Notes: generated by a model not told the origin, from the sequence alone. 64,000 bases of DNA from Oscillospiraceae bacterium (GCA_910575505.1 CAJTFK010000023.1:1-64000), one strand, 5' to 3'. Counted from the first letter of the stretch, positions 37,198-46,641 are shown. Made by a program: numbers and translations.

Positions 37198-37857
37198 TTA
37201 TTTTTTTGCTAAATCGGAGAGAATATCCTCCAGTTCAGCTTTTCTTTTCAACTCAACTTCATCCCCACATTCACTTAAAAGGGGAAAACGCTTTGTTTCA
37301 CTATCAATTCCAAGGATAGCAAGTATATCTGTTCCCGCTAAAATTTGCAGAACAAACTTACTGGCATCGGGGCTGATTTGTACAAGTGCTTCTTTTACAA
37401 GCGGATAAGCCGAATCGTCTTTGATTAAAGACCGAACGCTCCCAAACAGGCCGTATTCATATCCACGGCTTGGAACTTCTCGTAAATGTGTAAGCAAATA
37501 AGTAATTCCCTCTAATTGATAGTAACAAGCGATGTTGTGGATAATCCTTATGATTGTGTCCATAAATGAAGGCTGATAGCAATCATCGTCCAACATTTTT
37601 ATAAAATCCAAAATATGGTCTAAAGTAAATTGCTCAGGATGCTCCAAAAACGCATCTCTGATTGCATAGTAATCATCAGAAGTATCCATATCATCTCCGT
37701 CTTCATCAAAAAGAGGAACACGGTTCGTGTGGACACCATCAAAAAAATCCATTTTTTCTTCTAATGTCATAGATTGATAGGTACCCGCTTCATAATCTTG
37801 ATACTGCTCCACGGTCTTCAAGTATTCATTGTGAGATTCTATCTATTCATAAGCCAT
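37198..37857 (-). pseudogene. AT-rich immunity-like gene with an early in-frame stop
   Basis: The main frame encodes ~207 residues from TTG 37821. A better start, ATG 37857 with AAAGGATC upstream, is in the same frame, but its fifth codon is TAG (37843-37845). So the gene either carries a nonsense mutation or begins at the weak TTG. The product is acidic and helical (HILDFIKMLDDD, IIRIIHNIACYYQL), resembling HEAT-like immunity proteins such as the Imm30 group; that call is weak. The gene is clearly more AT-rich than all neighbours, a sign of transfer, and an IS110 gene lies beside it. Confidence 0.55.
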
Positions 37858-38110
37858 AATTACACCGATCCTTTTCGTATCTGCGCAACTTCCGATTTGT
37901 CGATTTGTCACGAGCCAAGTATACCATCAGTGGGAATGACATTCAACCCTCATTTATAGGCGCTGATAGTAGTGGCAAACCTGCAAATACATGTCAAGCC
38001 CCAAAATGAAAAAGTCGGAAAGATTTTAGCAAGGGCAAAAAGGGTATGACAAACCAAGCCGGTCAGCGAGGAATTTTTGCGAACTGGCTGAGCAGGACTA
38101 TTATTTCCGG

Positions 38111-39352
38111 TTAAGCGGCGGTGCTTGTCCCTGCATCTAACGCCATCAGATGTGCTTTCACTCTGGCATAGTAGATGCGCAGGAATTTGGCTGTGCCGGC
38201 CACAGTGTAAACATAGAAGTGCTTACCCTCGGATCGTTTTTTGTCCATGAACTGAAATATAGGATTGGCCGGGTCAGAGTGCTGGAGGATCGTGCTGGCG
38301 ACCATGAACAGTGTTTTTCGCAAATGGGGAGAGCCGCGCTTGGAGATGCGGCGGGATTTGGAGTCGAATGTACCGGACTGGAAAGGCGGCGCATCCATGC
38401 CCGCGAAGGCCACCAGAGAGCCCTTGTGGGTAAACCGCCGCACATCGCCGATCTCCGCCATGAGCTGTGGTCCGGTGACCTCGCCTGCGCCCTGCATTTC
38501 CATGACCACATCGAATTCCGGCAGTAGGGAGGCCAGACGGAGCATCTCCCCGCGCAGGATGTACAGCGCGTCATAGACGGCGTTCAGGCTGTCTACGGCC
38601 TGAGTGATGAGCAGCTTGGTGCTGTCGTTTTTGGGAAATGTAGCCACGGAGTTTCTGGCAGCGGCGTGGAGCCTTTCAGCGTCAGACTGAGAGAAGCGAT
38701 AGCCGGATCTGGTACACCATTTGCGGTAAGCATCCGAGAAAGCGGCAAGGGAAACGTCTGCCACACAGTCCTTGTGCCAGAACCGTTTTACAAAATCCAC
38801 CCACTTGAAATGCCCGTTGGAACGCTTGGGCTGGCTGTCAAAAAGGGTGTTGACGCCGGGAAATGTTTGATCCAGCAGAGAGATCAGGCCGTTGCGGAGG
38901 ACCACGCTGGATTTCTTGGTGCGCAGATACAGCCGGTTCTGCATTTTCAGCATCTGCCGGGTCTCGTCCTCCGGTGAGTAGTCCCGCAGCTCCGCCCAGA
39001 AGGAGAGGGCATAGTTGGCAATCTTCATGGAGTCGGCCTTGTCCGTTTTGACCTTGCGCAGAGAGTTGTCGCTGAAATCGTGGATGAGTATGGCGTTGAC
39101 CACGCTGACGAAAAAGCCAGCCTCTTTCAGAGCCAGTGCGATGGGACGCCAGTACATCCCAGTGTGTTCCATGACAATGCGGACGTCCCCGTCGAGGTTC
39201 CGCAGTGTCCTGACCAGCCCGGAAAGTCCGGCGGCATCATGCTCTACCTGGAACGGCGTCAGCACCACTTCGCCGCCCGGTCTACGAACAGCAACGGTGC
39301 TTTTTCCTTTGGAAACATCAATGCCGACAGCGGTGATTGTTTTATGTTCCAT
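38111..39352 (-). CDS. IS110-family transposase
   Basis: The 413-residue protein has the N-terminal RuvC-like DEDD domain (Asp12 in GIDVSKGKS, Glu62 in VMEHTG, Asp104 and Asp107 in KTDKADSMKIA). The C-terminal Tnp_20 domain has the Ser-containing region (GMDAPPFQSGTFDSKSRRISKRGSPHLRKTLF in parts, about 318-350). IS110 enzymes recombine DNA guided by a bridge RNA from a non-coding end. No terminal inverted repeats are expected in this family, so the ends cannot be fixed by eye. The gene is intact. Confidence 0.95.
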   Translation of the reverse strand: MEHKTITAVGIDVSKGKSTVAVRRPGGEVVLTPFQVEHDAAGLSGLVRTLRNLDGDVRIVMEHTGMYWRPIALALKEAGFFVSVVNAILIHDFSDNSLRKVKTDKADSMKIANYALSFWAELRDYSPEDETRQMLKMQNRLYLRTKKSSVVLRNGLISLLDQTFPGVNTLFDSQPKRSNGHFKWVDFVKRFWHKDCVADVSLAAFSDAYRKWCTRSGYRFSQSDAERLHAAARNSVATFPKNDSTKLLITQAVDSLNAVYDALYILRGEMLRLASLLPEFDVVMEMQGAGEVTGPQLMAEIGDVRRFTHKGSLVAFAGMDAPPFQSGTFDSKSRRISKRGSPHLRKTLFMVASTILQHSDPANPIFQFMDKKRSEGKHFYVYTVAGTAKFLRIYYARVKAHLMALDAGTSTAA

Positions 39353-39560
39353 TTACAAGCCTCCCAAATCATAATTTCAACCGGCGCCTGCCGCTGCCCA
39401 CTACCATTCAGCTTGCTTTGTGACACGAGTGTGCGGTGTTGTCCGCTTCTCAACCTGCGCAAATCGAACGCCGCAATGGGAGGGCCGGCTGACAGTTTGC
39501 CAAAACGAGCGTGGATAGCTCAAGCAATGTCTCGTCAGTCCGGTTCCCTCCCATTGTAGC
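39353..39560 (-). ncRNA. Candidate bridge-RNA region of the IS110 element
   Basis: In IS110-group elements the guide RNA comes from the non-coding DNA upstream of the transposase. The ~200 bases here have no gene but contain a long hairpin (39474-39556): perfect 11-bp outer arms CAATGGGAGGG / CCCTCCCATTG, then a near-complementary inner arm (CCGGCTGAC / GTCAGTCCGG) and a ~40-base internal loop. That shape fits a bridge-RNA stem with a binding loop, but I cannot identify target and donor guides from one copy. Confidence 0.4.
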
Positions 39561-40074
39561 TTGGGTGTGGGCCGCCGCATAGGGCGGTCTCCCCCCTTTT
39601 TGGGGGGTGTCACCATTGTAGCAAGCAATGCCCCGGTATATACCCGGCGCAGCTTGTTGGTGGCCGATGGCCCCCAAGCCCCCAGTGATCGGCGCGGCTG
39701 CGTCCGATGCACAAGTCGCCGTTGGCGTCTACTGGTATATACCGGCAGGGCAGGACACCCTGGCGGAGCCGCCCTCGGAGGGCGCACGGCTGCCGTCAGG
39801 CAGTACCACCGCTGGCCCCTGGCCGGTGGTGAGTAAGTGCGCTCTTCGAGAGGGCCGACAAAGGGAACGGAGCACCCAGGTCATCCCCGGACGCTCCCCC
39901 TTCGGTTCCCTCCTGCTGGTCGATCACCACCTTTCCAGCCTGTGTCATTCTGCCACAAATGAACCGTCAGCCAATGTGTATTTGGGTGGTGAAACCACCC
40001 AAATACACAATACATCTCAGGCTTGATTTCTTATCGTGAGACAGGCTTTGAAGCAGGGGCGGATTTATCTCGTC
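39561..40074. other. Non-coding stretch with a perfect 16-bp hairpin
   Basis: No credible gene; frames of up to ~130 residues on both strands have no family and no ribosome site. The sequence carries GC-rich short palindromes and two GGTATATACC-like sites (near 39640 and 39735). At 39975-40009 a perfect 16-bp stem (TGTGTATTTGGGTGGT and its complement) has a 3-base GAA loop and no T run. It is 66 bases after the stop of the lipoprotein gene. Confidence 0.5.
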
Positions 40075-41379
40075 TCAGCCCAGCTCATACGGTATATGGG
40101 GCTGAGACGCTGCGAACAGGTCGAACTGGCAGACGTAGCCGGTTCCGCCGTCTTCGGCAAAAGGATTGTCCGGATTGTCGGACCAGTACGGATTGGAACA
40201 GCCAAAGTAGCAATAGCTTGTTGATACCATGGCATCATAGTGGTCTTTGGATCGTGCGTAACTCACAACAAACATATCTCTACCGTTTTTGTTGTCTGTG
40301 CTGTACCATTTCACCGTGTTTTCTCCCAAACGGTCACAGCTCAAGTTCCGCAGAATATCGTAGATCTCTTTGTCGTTGGCCGGATCAGCTATCCAGTCGT
40401 GGGCGTAAAGGTTGTATTCCGCGTCGGTCCAGGCTCTGTAATTGGCAAGGGCGACGATCTCCGGGTCGATTTCTATTGGAGCCGCTTTCGCTCTCTCCCG
40501 ATAATTATTTACACCTTTATATTCGTCGGATTGCTGCATGGATAGCTCCAGCGTGAGCCAGCGGGGATACGCGCTGTCGGAATTCTTTGTACTGACAGAT
40601 TTCTGGGTGTTCTGATTCAGCATATAGTAAAAATAGTAGCACTCGTAATTCTCACCAAAGGCGTCCACAAGAACACCGTCACAATTGGCCATATATGCCG
40701 AAACGTTGAAATTCGCGCTGGCCTGGCGGCCCTCGTGGACGCCCTGGGTCTGGAAGTGCTCCAGGAGAAGCGCATCATTGTCATGGTACAGCTTCGCCAG
40801 CATGGGGAACGCTTTCTTGTAGTACTCGACATCAAATACCAGGGACCAGTCGCAGGCGTCTACATAGGACCTGTAAAGCGCGTCCCACCCCGGGCTCTCG
40901 ACCTCTTTCAGCCTGTTCGTGTCAGGCCCGTAGCGCCAGGTCAGGTCATAGGGATTGTGACTGTCTTCGGTATCCACGAAGATATATTGTCCTTTTTGGG
41001 TTTCGAACAGCCACATAGTATACTTGCCCACAAGGTCGCCCAGTCGGGCGATACCCTGGATGCCGGCCGGGTCGGGGTTGGCGCCGGCGCTGTCTGCATC
41101 AGGCTCTTCCGGAGCTTGGCCGTCCTCGGGCGCTTCGGTTTTTTCCGGCGTCTGCACGGGCGCCGGATCGGCGGCCGTGCTGCCGGCAGGGGCGTTCTCG
41201 GGGGTCTGGGTCACGGCGGCCGGTTCAGATTCCTGTACCGGTTTCTGGATGTCGGACGGATGCCAGGGCGGCCTGATCTCTGCCTCGCCGCCGGCGCAGG
41301 CCGACAGACATGTAACCGTCATTACGGTAAACATCAGCACGGCCAGAACGCGTTTGGTTTTGCCCGCCGTTCTTTTCAT
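40075..41379 (-). CDS. Lipoprotein with EGR-type repeats and a CAP-like C-terminus
   Basis: The 434-residue protein starts with a lipoprotein signal peptide ending at a lipobox (LSAC, lipid Cys about residue 28). A Pro/Glu/Thr-rich spacer follows (about 35-105). The middle has a repeat type seen in clostridial surface proteins (HFQTQGVHEGRQASANFN, then AYMANCDGVLVDAFG). The last ~130 residues resemble a divergent CAP/SCP domain (PEIVALANYRAW, ENTVKW, KDHYDAMVSTSY). It is anchored outside the cell. It is monocistronic and next to an IS element; role unknown, the CAP call is weak. Confidence 0.7.
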   Translation of the reverse strand: MKRTAGKTKRVLAVLMFTVMTVTCLSACAGGEAEIRPPWHPSDIQKPVQESEPAAVTQTPENAPAGSTAADPAPVQTPEKTEAPEDGQAPEEPDADSAGANPDPAGIQGIARLGDLVGKYTMWLFETQKGQYIFVDTEDSHNPYDLTWRYGPDTNRLKEVESPGWDALYRSYVDACDWSLVFDVEYYKKAFPMLAKLYHDNDALLLEHFQTQGVHEGRQASANFNVSAYMANCDGVLVDAFGENYECYYFYYMLNQNTQKSVSTKNSDSAYPRWLTLELSMQQSDEYKGVNNYRERAKAAPIEIDPEIVALANYRAWTDAEYNLYAHDWIADPANDKEIYDILRNLSCDRLGENTVKWYSTDNKNGRDMFVVSYARSKDHYDAMVSTSYCYFGCSNPYWSDNPDNPFAEDGGTGYVCQFDLFAASQPHIPYELG

Positions 41380-41879
41380 ACTTGATTACCTCTCTATCTT
41401 TTGTTGACATGCATCTATTTTTGATTTCGCAGCTTTGTAAATATCGTGAGGGGGCGGCGCTTCGTTTAGACTATTATGCCATAAATCCGGAACAGAGGCA
41501 AGTGTGCAGGATATTGAATATTTATGCGATAGCATTCATGATTTATGTATTTGAAAACAAGCTGCCGCCCTGCGCCTAAACAATGGATTCAAGCGTGTTG
41601 GATTGAGAATTATCCGGTTTTGGCAGGGCCGGATTTGTAACGGGTTTTGGTCCCGGTACAGCGAGTTGCAACGGATTTTTCACGGCCAGAAACCGCAGCA
41701 GCCCGTAGAACGTTCGTGTATGTACCTGATCAAAATCCTAGTATAGGCAGTCCTCACAGATATTGGACACCTCCCCATAAAAATATGATTTCCGAATTAA
41801 AAATTCGGAAATCATACATTTGATCTGAGCCGTTTTGTCCGCCGCCGTAAACGGCGTCGACTGCAAAACATGGCATATA
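41380..41879. other. Intergenic region, nothing coding
   Basis: 500 AT-rich bases between two minus-strand units. The left end should hold the lipoprotein promoter and the right end the terminator of the selenium cluster (41785-41815). A 65-residue plus-strand frame has no support. Confidence 0.5.
41785..41815 (-). terminator. Terminator of the yedF cluster
   Basis: A perfect 14-bp AT-rich stem (ATGATTTCCGAATT and complement) with a 3-base loop; on the minus strand ATATTTTT follows. Confidence 0.65.
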
Positions 41880-42137
41880 TTACTTCCGGCCTTTCAGTTC
41901 GGAAATAATAATAGCATAGATGCCGTCCACATCCAAGTGTTTTTTGATCACCAGCTCCTCAATGGCCTCCCGGCTCTCCGCCGGTCCCGCCCAGCACAGG
42001 CCGCACCCGGCGGAGATGCTCCGGGGCAGGGGGATAATCCGCCCCGGCAGGCCCGCCGCCTGGCAGGCGGCCTCCATGGCCATGGCGGCGGAGGTGGTGG
42101 AGAATGCCACTACGCATTTTTCCGTTCGCTTCCACAT
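41880..42137 (-). CDS. DUF3343 protein (putative Se/S carrier)
   Basis: The 85-residue protein starts at ATG 42137, sharing one base with the stop of the cysteine-desulfurase-like gene. It has the family pattern: a FSTTSAAMAMEAAC start region, the LPRSISAGCGLCW motif with a Cys pair, and a helical end. DUF3343 proteins are linked by gene order to selenium metabolism and are thought to carry Se or S to a partner. Its partners yedF and the desulfurase-like gene are directly upstream. A longer frame to 42254 is a shadow of the desulfurase gene. Confidence 0.85.
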   Translation of the reverse strand: MWKRTEKCVVAFSTTSAAMAMEAACQAAGLPGRIIPLPRSISAGCGLCWAGPAESREAIEELVIKKHLDVDGIYAIIISELKGRK

Positions 42138-43279
42138 CAGTCCGCCTCCAGCGCCAATATCCGGACGCCCTCCGCCGCCGCGTCCGTTTCCTCCTCCGTA
42201 TTGAACCAGGACCAGGAGAAGCGGACCGCCCCCTGCTCCTCCGTTCCCAGGCATCTGTGAATGCGGGGGGCGCAGTGGGCGCCGGGACGGGTGGCAATGC
42301 CAAAGCGCTCCGCCAGCTCGTCGGAGACCTGTCCGGAATCCCAGTCCCCGATATTCAGCGTCACGATGGGGGCCCGGATCAGCCGGGAGAAATCGCCGTA
42401 CACCCGCACCCCCGGCAGACCCCGGACCGCCTTATAAAACCGGCGGGCCAGGGCATCCTCACGGGCGTGGACCGTTTCCACGCCCGTCTCCGACAGGAAG
42501 TCCAGCGCCGCGCCCAGACCGGCGATGCCGTGACCGTTCAGCGTCCCCGCCTCCAGCCGGGTGGGATACCCGGCCGGCTGGGTCTCGGAATAGCTCCGGA
42601 CGCCGGTGCCTCCCACGGCAAAGGGCCGGATCTCCAGTCCCTCCCGGAGGCACAGCCCCCCGGTGCCCTGGGGCCCCAGCAGGCCCTTGTGGCCGGTGAA
42701 GCAGAGGACGTCCACCCCCTGGGCCGTCATGTCAATGGGGATACTCCCCGCCGTCTGAGAAGCGTCCAAAATCAACAGAAGCCCATATTCCCCGGCAAAG
42801 CCGGAAACCCGCTCCAGGTCCAGCAGGTCCCCCGTCAGATTGGAAGCGTGGTTGCAGACCAGGGCCCTGGTATTCCGCCTCAGAAGGCCGGGAAGCGCGC
42901 CGTAATCCAGCCGCCCCTGCCGGTCCGCCGGGAGAAAATCCAGCCCCATTCCCTGATCCCGCAGGCGGTACAGGGGACGGAGCACGGAATTGTGCTCCCA
43001 GTCCGTGGAAATCACATGGTCCTCCGGCCCCAGCAGGCCAGAAATGGCGGTGTTCAAGGCCTGAGTGGAGTTCTGGGCAAAACACACATGGTCCGCCCTG
43101 GGACAGCCGAACAGCGCCGCCAGCTTCTCCCGGACGCCGTAGACGGTCCGGGCGGCGGCAAGGGCTCCCTCATGGGCCCCCCGGCCGCAGCTACCATAGG
43201 AGGTCAGGGCCTCCGTCACCGCCCGGACCACGGCGGCGGGCTTGGTCCGGGTCGTGGCGGCATTGTCCAGATAGATCAC
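42137..43279 (-). CDS. Class-V aminotransferase, cysteine-desulfurase/selenocysteine-lyase-like
   Basis: The 380-residue PLP enzyme has LDNAATTRTKP, NSTQALN, STDWEHNSVLRPL, VDVLCFTGHKGLLGP with the PLP-binding Lys, and the active-site Cys loop region (RPGAHCAPRIH, Cys near 336). It belongs to the type found beside yedF and DUF3343, which is thought to free selenium or sulfur from cysteine analogues for transfer. It overlaps yedF by 4 bases and shares one base with the DUF3343 gene, so the three are made as a unit. Confidence 0.92.
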   Translation of the reverse strand: MIYLDNAATTRTKPAAVVRAVTEALTSYGSCGRGAHEGALAAARTVYGVREKLAALFGCPRADHVCFAQNSTQALNTAISGLLGPEDHVISTDWEHNSVLRPLYRLRDQGMGLDFLPADRQGRLDYGALPGLLRRNTRALVCNHASNLTGDLLDLERVSGFAGEYGLLLILDASQTAGSIPIDMTAQGVDVLCFTGHKGLLGPQGTGGLCLREGLEIRPFAVGGTGVRSYSETQPAGYPTRLEAGTLNGHGIAGLGAALDFLSETGVETVHAREDALARRFYKAVRGLPGVRVYGDFSRLIRAPIVTLNIGDWDSGQVSDELAERFGIATRPGAHCAPRIHRCLGTEEQGAVRFSWSWFNTEEETDAAAEGVRILALEAD

Positions 43280-43893
43280 GGCTTGACAACCTTTCCTGCC
43301 CCTGCCAGCTTCTCCACGATGGTGTACATATTGGTGACGCCGCCCACCTCCAGGTCCTCCGTCAGTCCGTAGTGATTCAGGCAGGTGCCGCAGGTGAGTA
43401 TCTCCACGCCCTGGGCCTCCAGATGCTTCAGGTCCTCCAGGGACTCGGAGCCCCGGCAGGTCAGATGGGCTCCGCCGTTGTAGAACAGGATGGTCCGGGG
43501 CAGCTGCGGCAGCTGGCTCAGGGCATACAAAAAGCCCTTCATCAGAACGGCTCCCAGCTCATCGCTGCCCCGGCCCATAAAGGCGCTGTCCACCGCCGCC
43601 ACCAGGCCCCCCCGGCTGTCCGGGGCACAGGTCAGGGCGGGCTCCTCCACCGGCGTCTCCCCCATGGGCTCGGACACCTCCATGGTTACCACAAATTCCT
43701 GTTCGGACCGTTTTTCCGCCTTCGCCGTCAGCCGGTGGCCGGAGGCCATCCGGGTCAGGTTCTGCACGGCAATCTCATTGTCCACATGGACCTCCAGCAC
43801 TCCGGGCTCCGTCATAGCCCGCAGGGCCCGGGTGGCCTTGACCACCGGGATGGGACACTGCTCACCCACGGCGTTTACAACGACTGTGTTCAT
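43276..43893 (-). CDS. yedF: Sulfurtransferase-like selenium metabolism protein YedF
   Basis: The 205-residue protein starts with a TusA/SirA-like domain (VNAVGEQCPIPVVKATRAL, with Cys13 in CPIP). The C-terminal DsrE-like domain has SRGGLVAAVDSAFMGRG and EILTCGTCLNHYGL with two Cys. I start at ATG 43893 (AAGGAGGAGTACCTG upstream). YedF co-occurs with selenium-using organisms; here it heads a three-gene unit. No selA, selB or selD is in the window, so a full selenocysteine system cannot be shown. Confidence 0.93.
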   Translation of the reverse strand: MNTVVVNAVGEQCPIPVVKATRALRAMTEPGVLEVHVDNEIAVQNLTRMASGHRLTAKAEKRSEQEFVVTMEVSEPMGETPVEEPALTCAPDSRGGLVAAVDSAFMGRGSDELGAVLMKGFLYALSQLPQLPRTILFYNGGAHLTCRGSESLEDLKHLEAQGVEILTCGTCLNHYGLTEDLEVGGVTNMYTIVEKLAGAGKVVKP

Positions 43894-44103
43894 CAGGTAC
43901 TCCTCCTTCATATCTCAGATGACGGGAATTCTGTCCCTATTGTACCGCCGAAGCACGGAAAACACAAGGGTTGTTTTTTCTCCAGTACAACGAACGCCGT
44001 GTCCCGCTTCCTGACAGACCGGTGCAAAAGAGCACAAAATCCACAAAATCCGGCGGACTTTTGAAAGAAGAACCGTGCAGCCTGCCCTTTTTTTCACGTT
44101 AAC

Positions 44104-44132
44104 TTGACAGAGAAGGGCCCGGACCATAAAAT
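44104..44132 (+). promoter_or_regulatory. Promoter of the decarboxylase gene
   Basis: TTGACA (44104-44109) and TAAAAT (44127-44132) with a 17-base spacer, 44 bases before the ATG at 44177. Confidence 0.75.
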
Positions 44133-44176
44133 AGGGTCATATCACCGGGATTATTGAAGGATTCGAGGTCGTTTTC

Positions 44177-45430
44177 ATGAAAACACCCTTTGTCACAAAA
44201 GACCAGCTGGAGGCCATCGTCGCCCGGCACCCCACCCCCTTCCACATTTATGACGAGAAAGGCATCCGGGAGAACGCCCGCCGCTTAAAGGCCGCATTCT
44301 CCTGGAACCCCGGCTTTCGGGAGTACTTTGCCGTGAAGGCCACCCCCACCCCTGCCATTATCAAAATTCTCCGCCAGGAGGGCTGCGGCTGCGACTGCTC
44401 GTCTCTTGCGGAGCTGGTGATGTCGGAACGCTGCGGCGCCGCCGGAGAGGAAATCATGTTTTCCTCCAACAACACAACCGCCGAGGAATTCCAGGCGGCG
44501 GCCCGGATGGGAGGCATCATCAACCTGGACGACATCACCCTCATTGACACACTGGAGGCCGCCTGCGGCATTCCGGAGAAAATCTGCTGCCGCTTCAATC
44601 CCGGCGGCGTCTTCACCCTGGGAGAGACCGGCGAGGGCTTCCAGGTGATGGACAACCCCGGCGACGCCAAATTCGGCATGACCCGCCCCCAGATATCCGA
44701 GGCTTTCCGGCGGCTGAAGGCCATGGGGGCCCGTGAATTCGGCATTCACGCCTTCCTGGCCTCCAACACCCTGTCCAACGAGTATTACCCCGCCCTGGCC
44801 CGCATTCTCTTCCAGCTTGCGGCGGAGCTCCGGCAGGAAACCGGGTGCAGAATTACCTTCATCAATCTCTCTGGCGGCATCGGCGTCCCCTACCGCCCGG
44901 ACCAGGAGGCCAACGACATCGCCGCCATCGGCGAGGGCGTCCGGCGGGCCTATGAGGAGCTTCTGGTCCCTGCCGGCATGGGGGACGTGGCGCTCTATAC
45001 GGAGCTGGGCCGGTATATGCTGGCCCCCTACGGCCATCTGGTGACCAGGGTCATTCACGAAAAGCACATCTACAAGGACTATCTGGGCGTAGACGCCTGC
45101 GCCTGCAACCTGATGCGGCCGGCCATGTACGGCTCCTATCACCATATCACCGTCATGGGCAAAGAGAACGCTCCCTGCACCCATTCCTATGACGTCTCCG
45201 GCAGTCTCTGTGAGAACAACGACAAATTTGCCGTGGACCGGATGCTGCCCGAAACCGTCCCCGGCGACCTGCTGGTAATCCACGACACCGGGGCCCACGG
45301 CTTTTCCATGGGCTATAACTACAACGGAAAGCTGCGTTCCGCGGAACTGCTGCTGCGGGAGGACGGCAGTGTGGAGCTGATCCGCCGGGCGGAGACTCTG
45401 GAGGATTATTTTGCCACGCTGGTCTGGTAA
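44177..45430 (+). CDS. lysA: Diaminopimelate decarboxylase-like PLP enzyme
   Basis: The 417-residue fold-type III decarboxylase has the PLP lysine in YFAVKATPTP (Lys about 54), the glycine-rich NLSGGIGVPYRP, and a C-terminal barrel with VSGSLCENNDKFA holding the active-site Cys and DTGAHGFSMGYNYNG. LysA makes lysine by decarboxylating meso-diaminopimelate; relatives act on carboxynorspermidine or D-ornithine, but no spermidine genes are nearby, so lysine is the likely role. A strong promoter precedes it, and an RlmL-like gene follows after 32 bases. Confidence 0.85.
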   Translation: MKTPFVTKDQLEAIVARHPTPFHIYDEKGIRENARRLKAAFSWNPGFREYFAVKATPTPAIIKILRQEGCGCDCSSLAELVMSERCGAAGEEIMFSSNNTTAEEFQAAARMGGIINLDDITLIDTLEAACGIPEKICCRFNPGGVFTLGETGEGFQVMDNPGDAKFGMTRPQISEAFRRLKAMGAREFGIHAFLASNTLSNEYYPALARILFQLAAELRQETGCRITFINLSGGIGVPYRPDQEANDIAAIGEGVRRAYEELLVPAGMGDVALYTELGRYMLAPYGHLVTRVIHEKHIYKDYLGVDACACNLMRPAMYGSYHHITVMGKENAPCTHSYDVSGSLCENNDKFAVDRMLPETVPGDLLVIHDTGAHGFSMGYNYNGKLRSAELLLREDGSVELIRRAETLEDYFATLVW

Positions 45431-45462
45431 ACACGTTTGAAATAAGGAATGGAGGCGGGGAT

Positions 45463-46572
45463 ATGATTTTGACGGTGCCCTGTCTGCTGGGGCTGGAGAG
45501 CCTGGTGGCGGACGAGATGCGGCGGCTGAACCTGAAGGAGGTCCGGGCGGAAAACGGCCGGGTCCACTGCTCCGGCGGCTTTGCCGACATCGCCCGGCTG
45601 AACATAAACCTGCGCTGCGGGGCCCGGGTTTTGATGGAGCTGGGCTCCTTCCCCGCCCCGGATTTCGAGGCGCTGTTTCAGGGGGTGCTGGCCCTTCCCT
45701 GGGAGGACTTCATCCCCGGCGACGGGGAATTCCCGGTAAAGGGCTATTCCCTGAATTCCGCACTCCATTCCGTTCCCGCCTGCCAGTCCATCGTGAAAAA
45801 GGCGGCTGCCCGGCGGCTGGGACAGGTCTATGGCCGGGAGACCCTGCCGGAAACTGGCAGCCGCTACCAGATTCAGTTTGCCATTGTCAAGGACCAGGCG
45901 TCCCTCTACCTGGACACCTCCGGCGAAGGTCTGTACAAGCGGGGCTACCGGGCCCGCAGCATGGGTGCGCCCCTGCGGGAAACCCTGGCGGCGGCGCTGG
46001 TCATCCTCTCCCGCTACCGGGGAAAGGATTCCTTCTGCGACCCCTTCTGCGGCAGCGGCACCATTCCCATTGAGGCGGCCTTGATTGCGAAAAACCGGGC
46101 GCCCGGCCTGGACCGGCGCTTTGCCGCCCAGAGCTGGAAGCCCATGGATTCCAAGCTGTGGCTGGAGGCTGCCGATGAGGCCATGGATCGGGAATTTCAC
46201 GGGAACTATGATATCTGGGGCGGCGACATCGACCCGGCGGCGGTGGAGCTGGCCCGGCATAACGCGGAGCTGGCGGGAGTCTCCGACTGTGTGCGCTTCG
46301 AGACGGCGGACGCAGGGAAATTTCACCGAGACAGCGAATATGGCCAGCTGGTAACCAACCCGCCTTATGGCGAACGGCTTCTGGAAAAGCAGGAGGCCGA
46401 AGCGCTGTACAGATCTTTCGGACAGGCGCTGCGGACCCTGCCGCCGAAATGGCGTGTGCTGGTCCTCAGCTCCCACACGGAGTTTGAGCGTTGTTTTGGC
46501 CGCCAGGCAGACAAAAAACGGAAGCTGTATAACGGCATGATTAAGTGCGATGCGTTCCAGTTTGGACGGTAA
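45463..46572 (+). CDS. THUMP-domain 23S rRNA (guanine-N2)-methyltransferase-like protein
   Basis: The 369-residue protein has an N-terminal ferredoxin-like/THUMP part (to about 160, including GLESLVADEMRRL and LYLDTSGEGLYKRGYR). A Rossmann methyltransferase domain follows, with FCDPFCGSGTIPIEAAL and the catalytic NPPYGERL. This is the RlmL/YpsC family, which adds a methyl to a 23S rRNA guanine. It follows the decarboxylase on the same strand after 32 bases. Start ATG 45463 has GGAGG upstream. Confidence 0.93.
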   Translation: MILTVPCLLGLESLVADEMRRLNLKEVRAENGRVHCSGGFADIARLNINLRCGARVLMELGSFPAPDFEALFQGVLALPWEDFIPGDGEFPVKGYSLNSALHSVPACQSIVKKAAARRLGQVYGRETLPETGSRYQIQFAIVKDQASLYLDTSGEGLYKRGYRARSMGAPLRETLAAALVILSRYRGKDSFCDPFCGSGTIPIEAALIAKNRAPGLDRRFAAQSWKPMDSKLWLEAADEAMDREFHGNYDIWGGDIDPAAVELARHNAELAGVSDCVRFETADAGKFHRDSEYGQLVTNPPYGERLLEKQEAEALYRSFGQALRTLPPKWRVLVLSSHTEFERCFGRQADKKRKLYNGMIKCDAFQFGR

Positions 46573-46606
46573 CGGAAATTTTTTCGGCTCCGGAGCGGGT
46601 TGCCCC

Positions 46607-46635
46607 TTGCAACCCGGGGGAAAATATGGCATAAT
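46607..46635 (+). promoter_or_regulatory. Promoter of a probable non-coding RNA
   Basis: TTGCAA (46607-46612), 17 bases, CATAAT (46630-46635). No gene follows, only the structured region at 46642-46850. Confidence 0.5.
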
Positions 46636-46641
46636 AAACGC

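Noticed and set aside
38111..39352. IS110 gene as part of the tRNA-Ser element
   Set aside because: It is 8 kb outside the tRNA boundary with chromosomal genes (selenium cluster, lysA, rRNA methyltransferase) in between.
39561..40026. Overlapping frames of 90-130 residues on both strands
   Set aside because: No ribosome sites, no recognisable pattern, extreme Arg/Gly/Pro content typical of GC-rich non-coding DNA.
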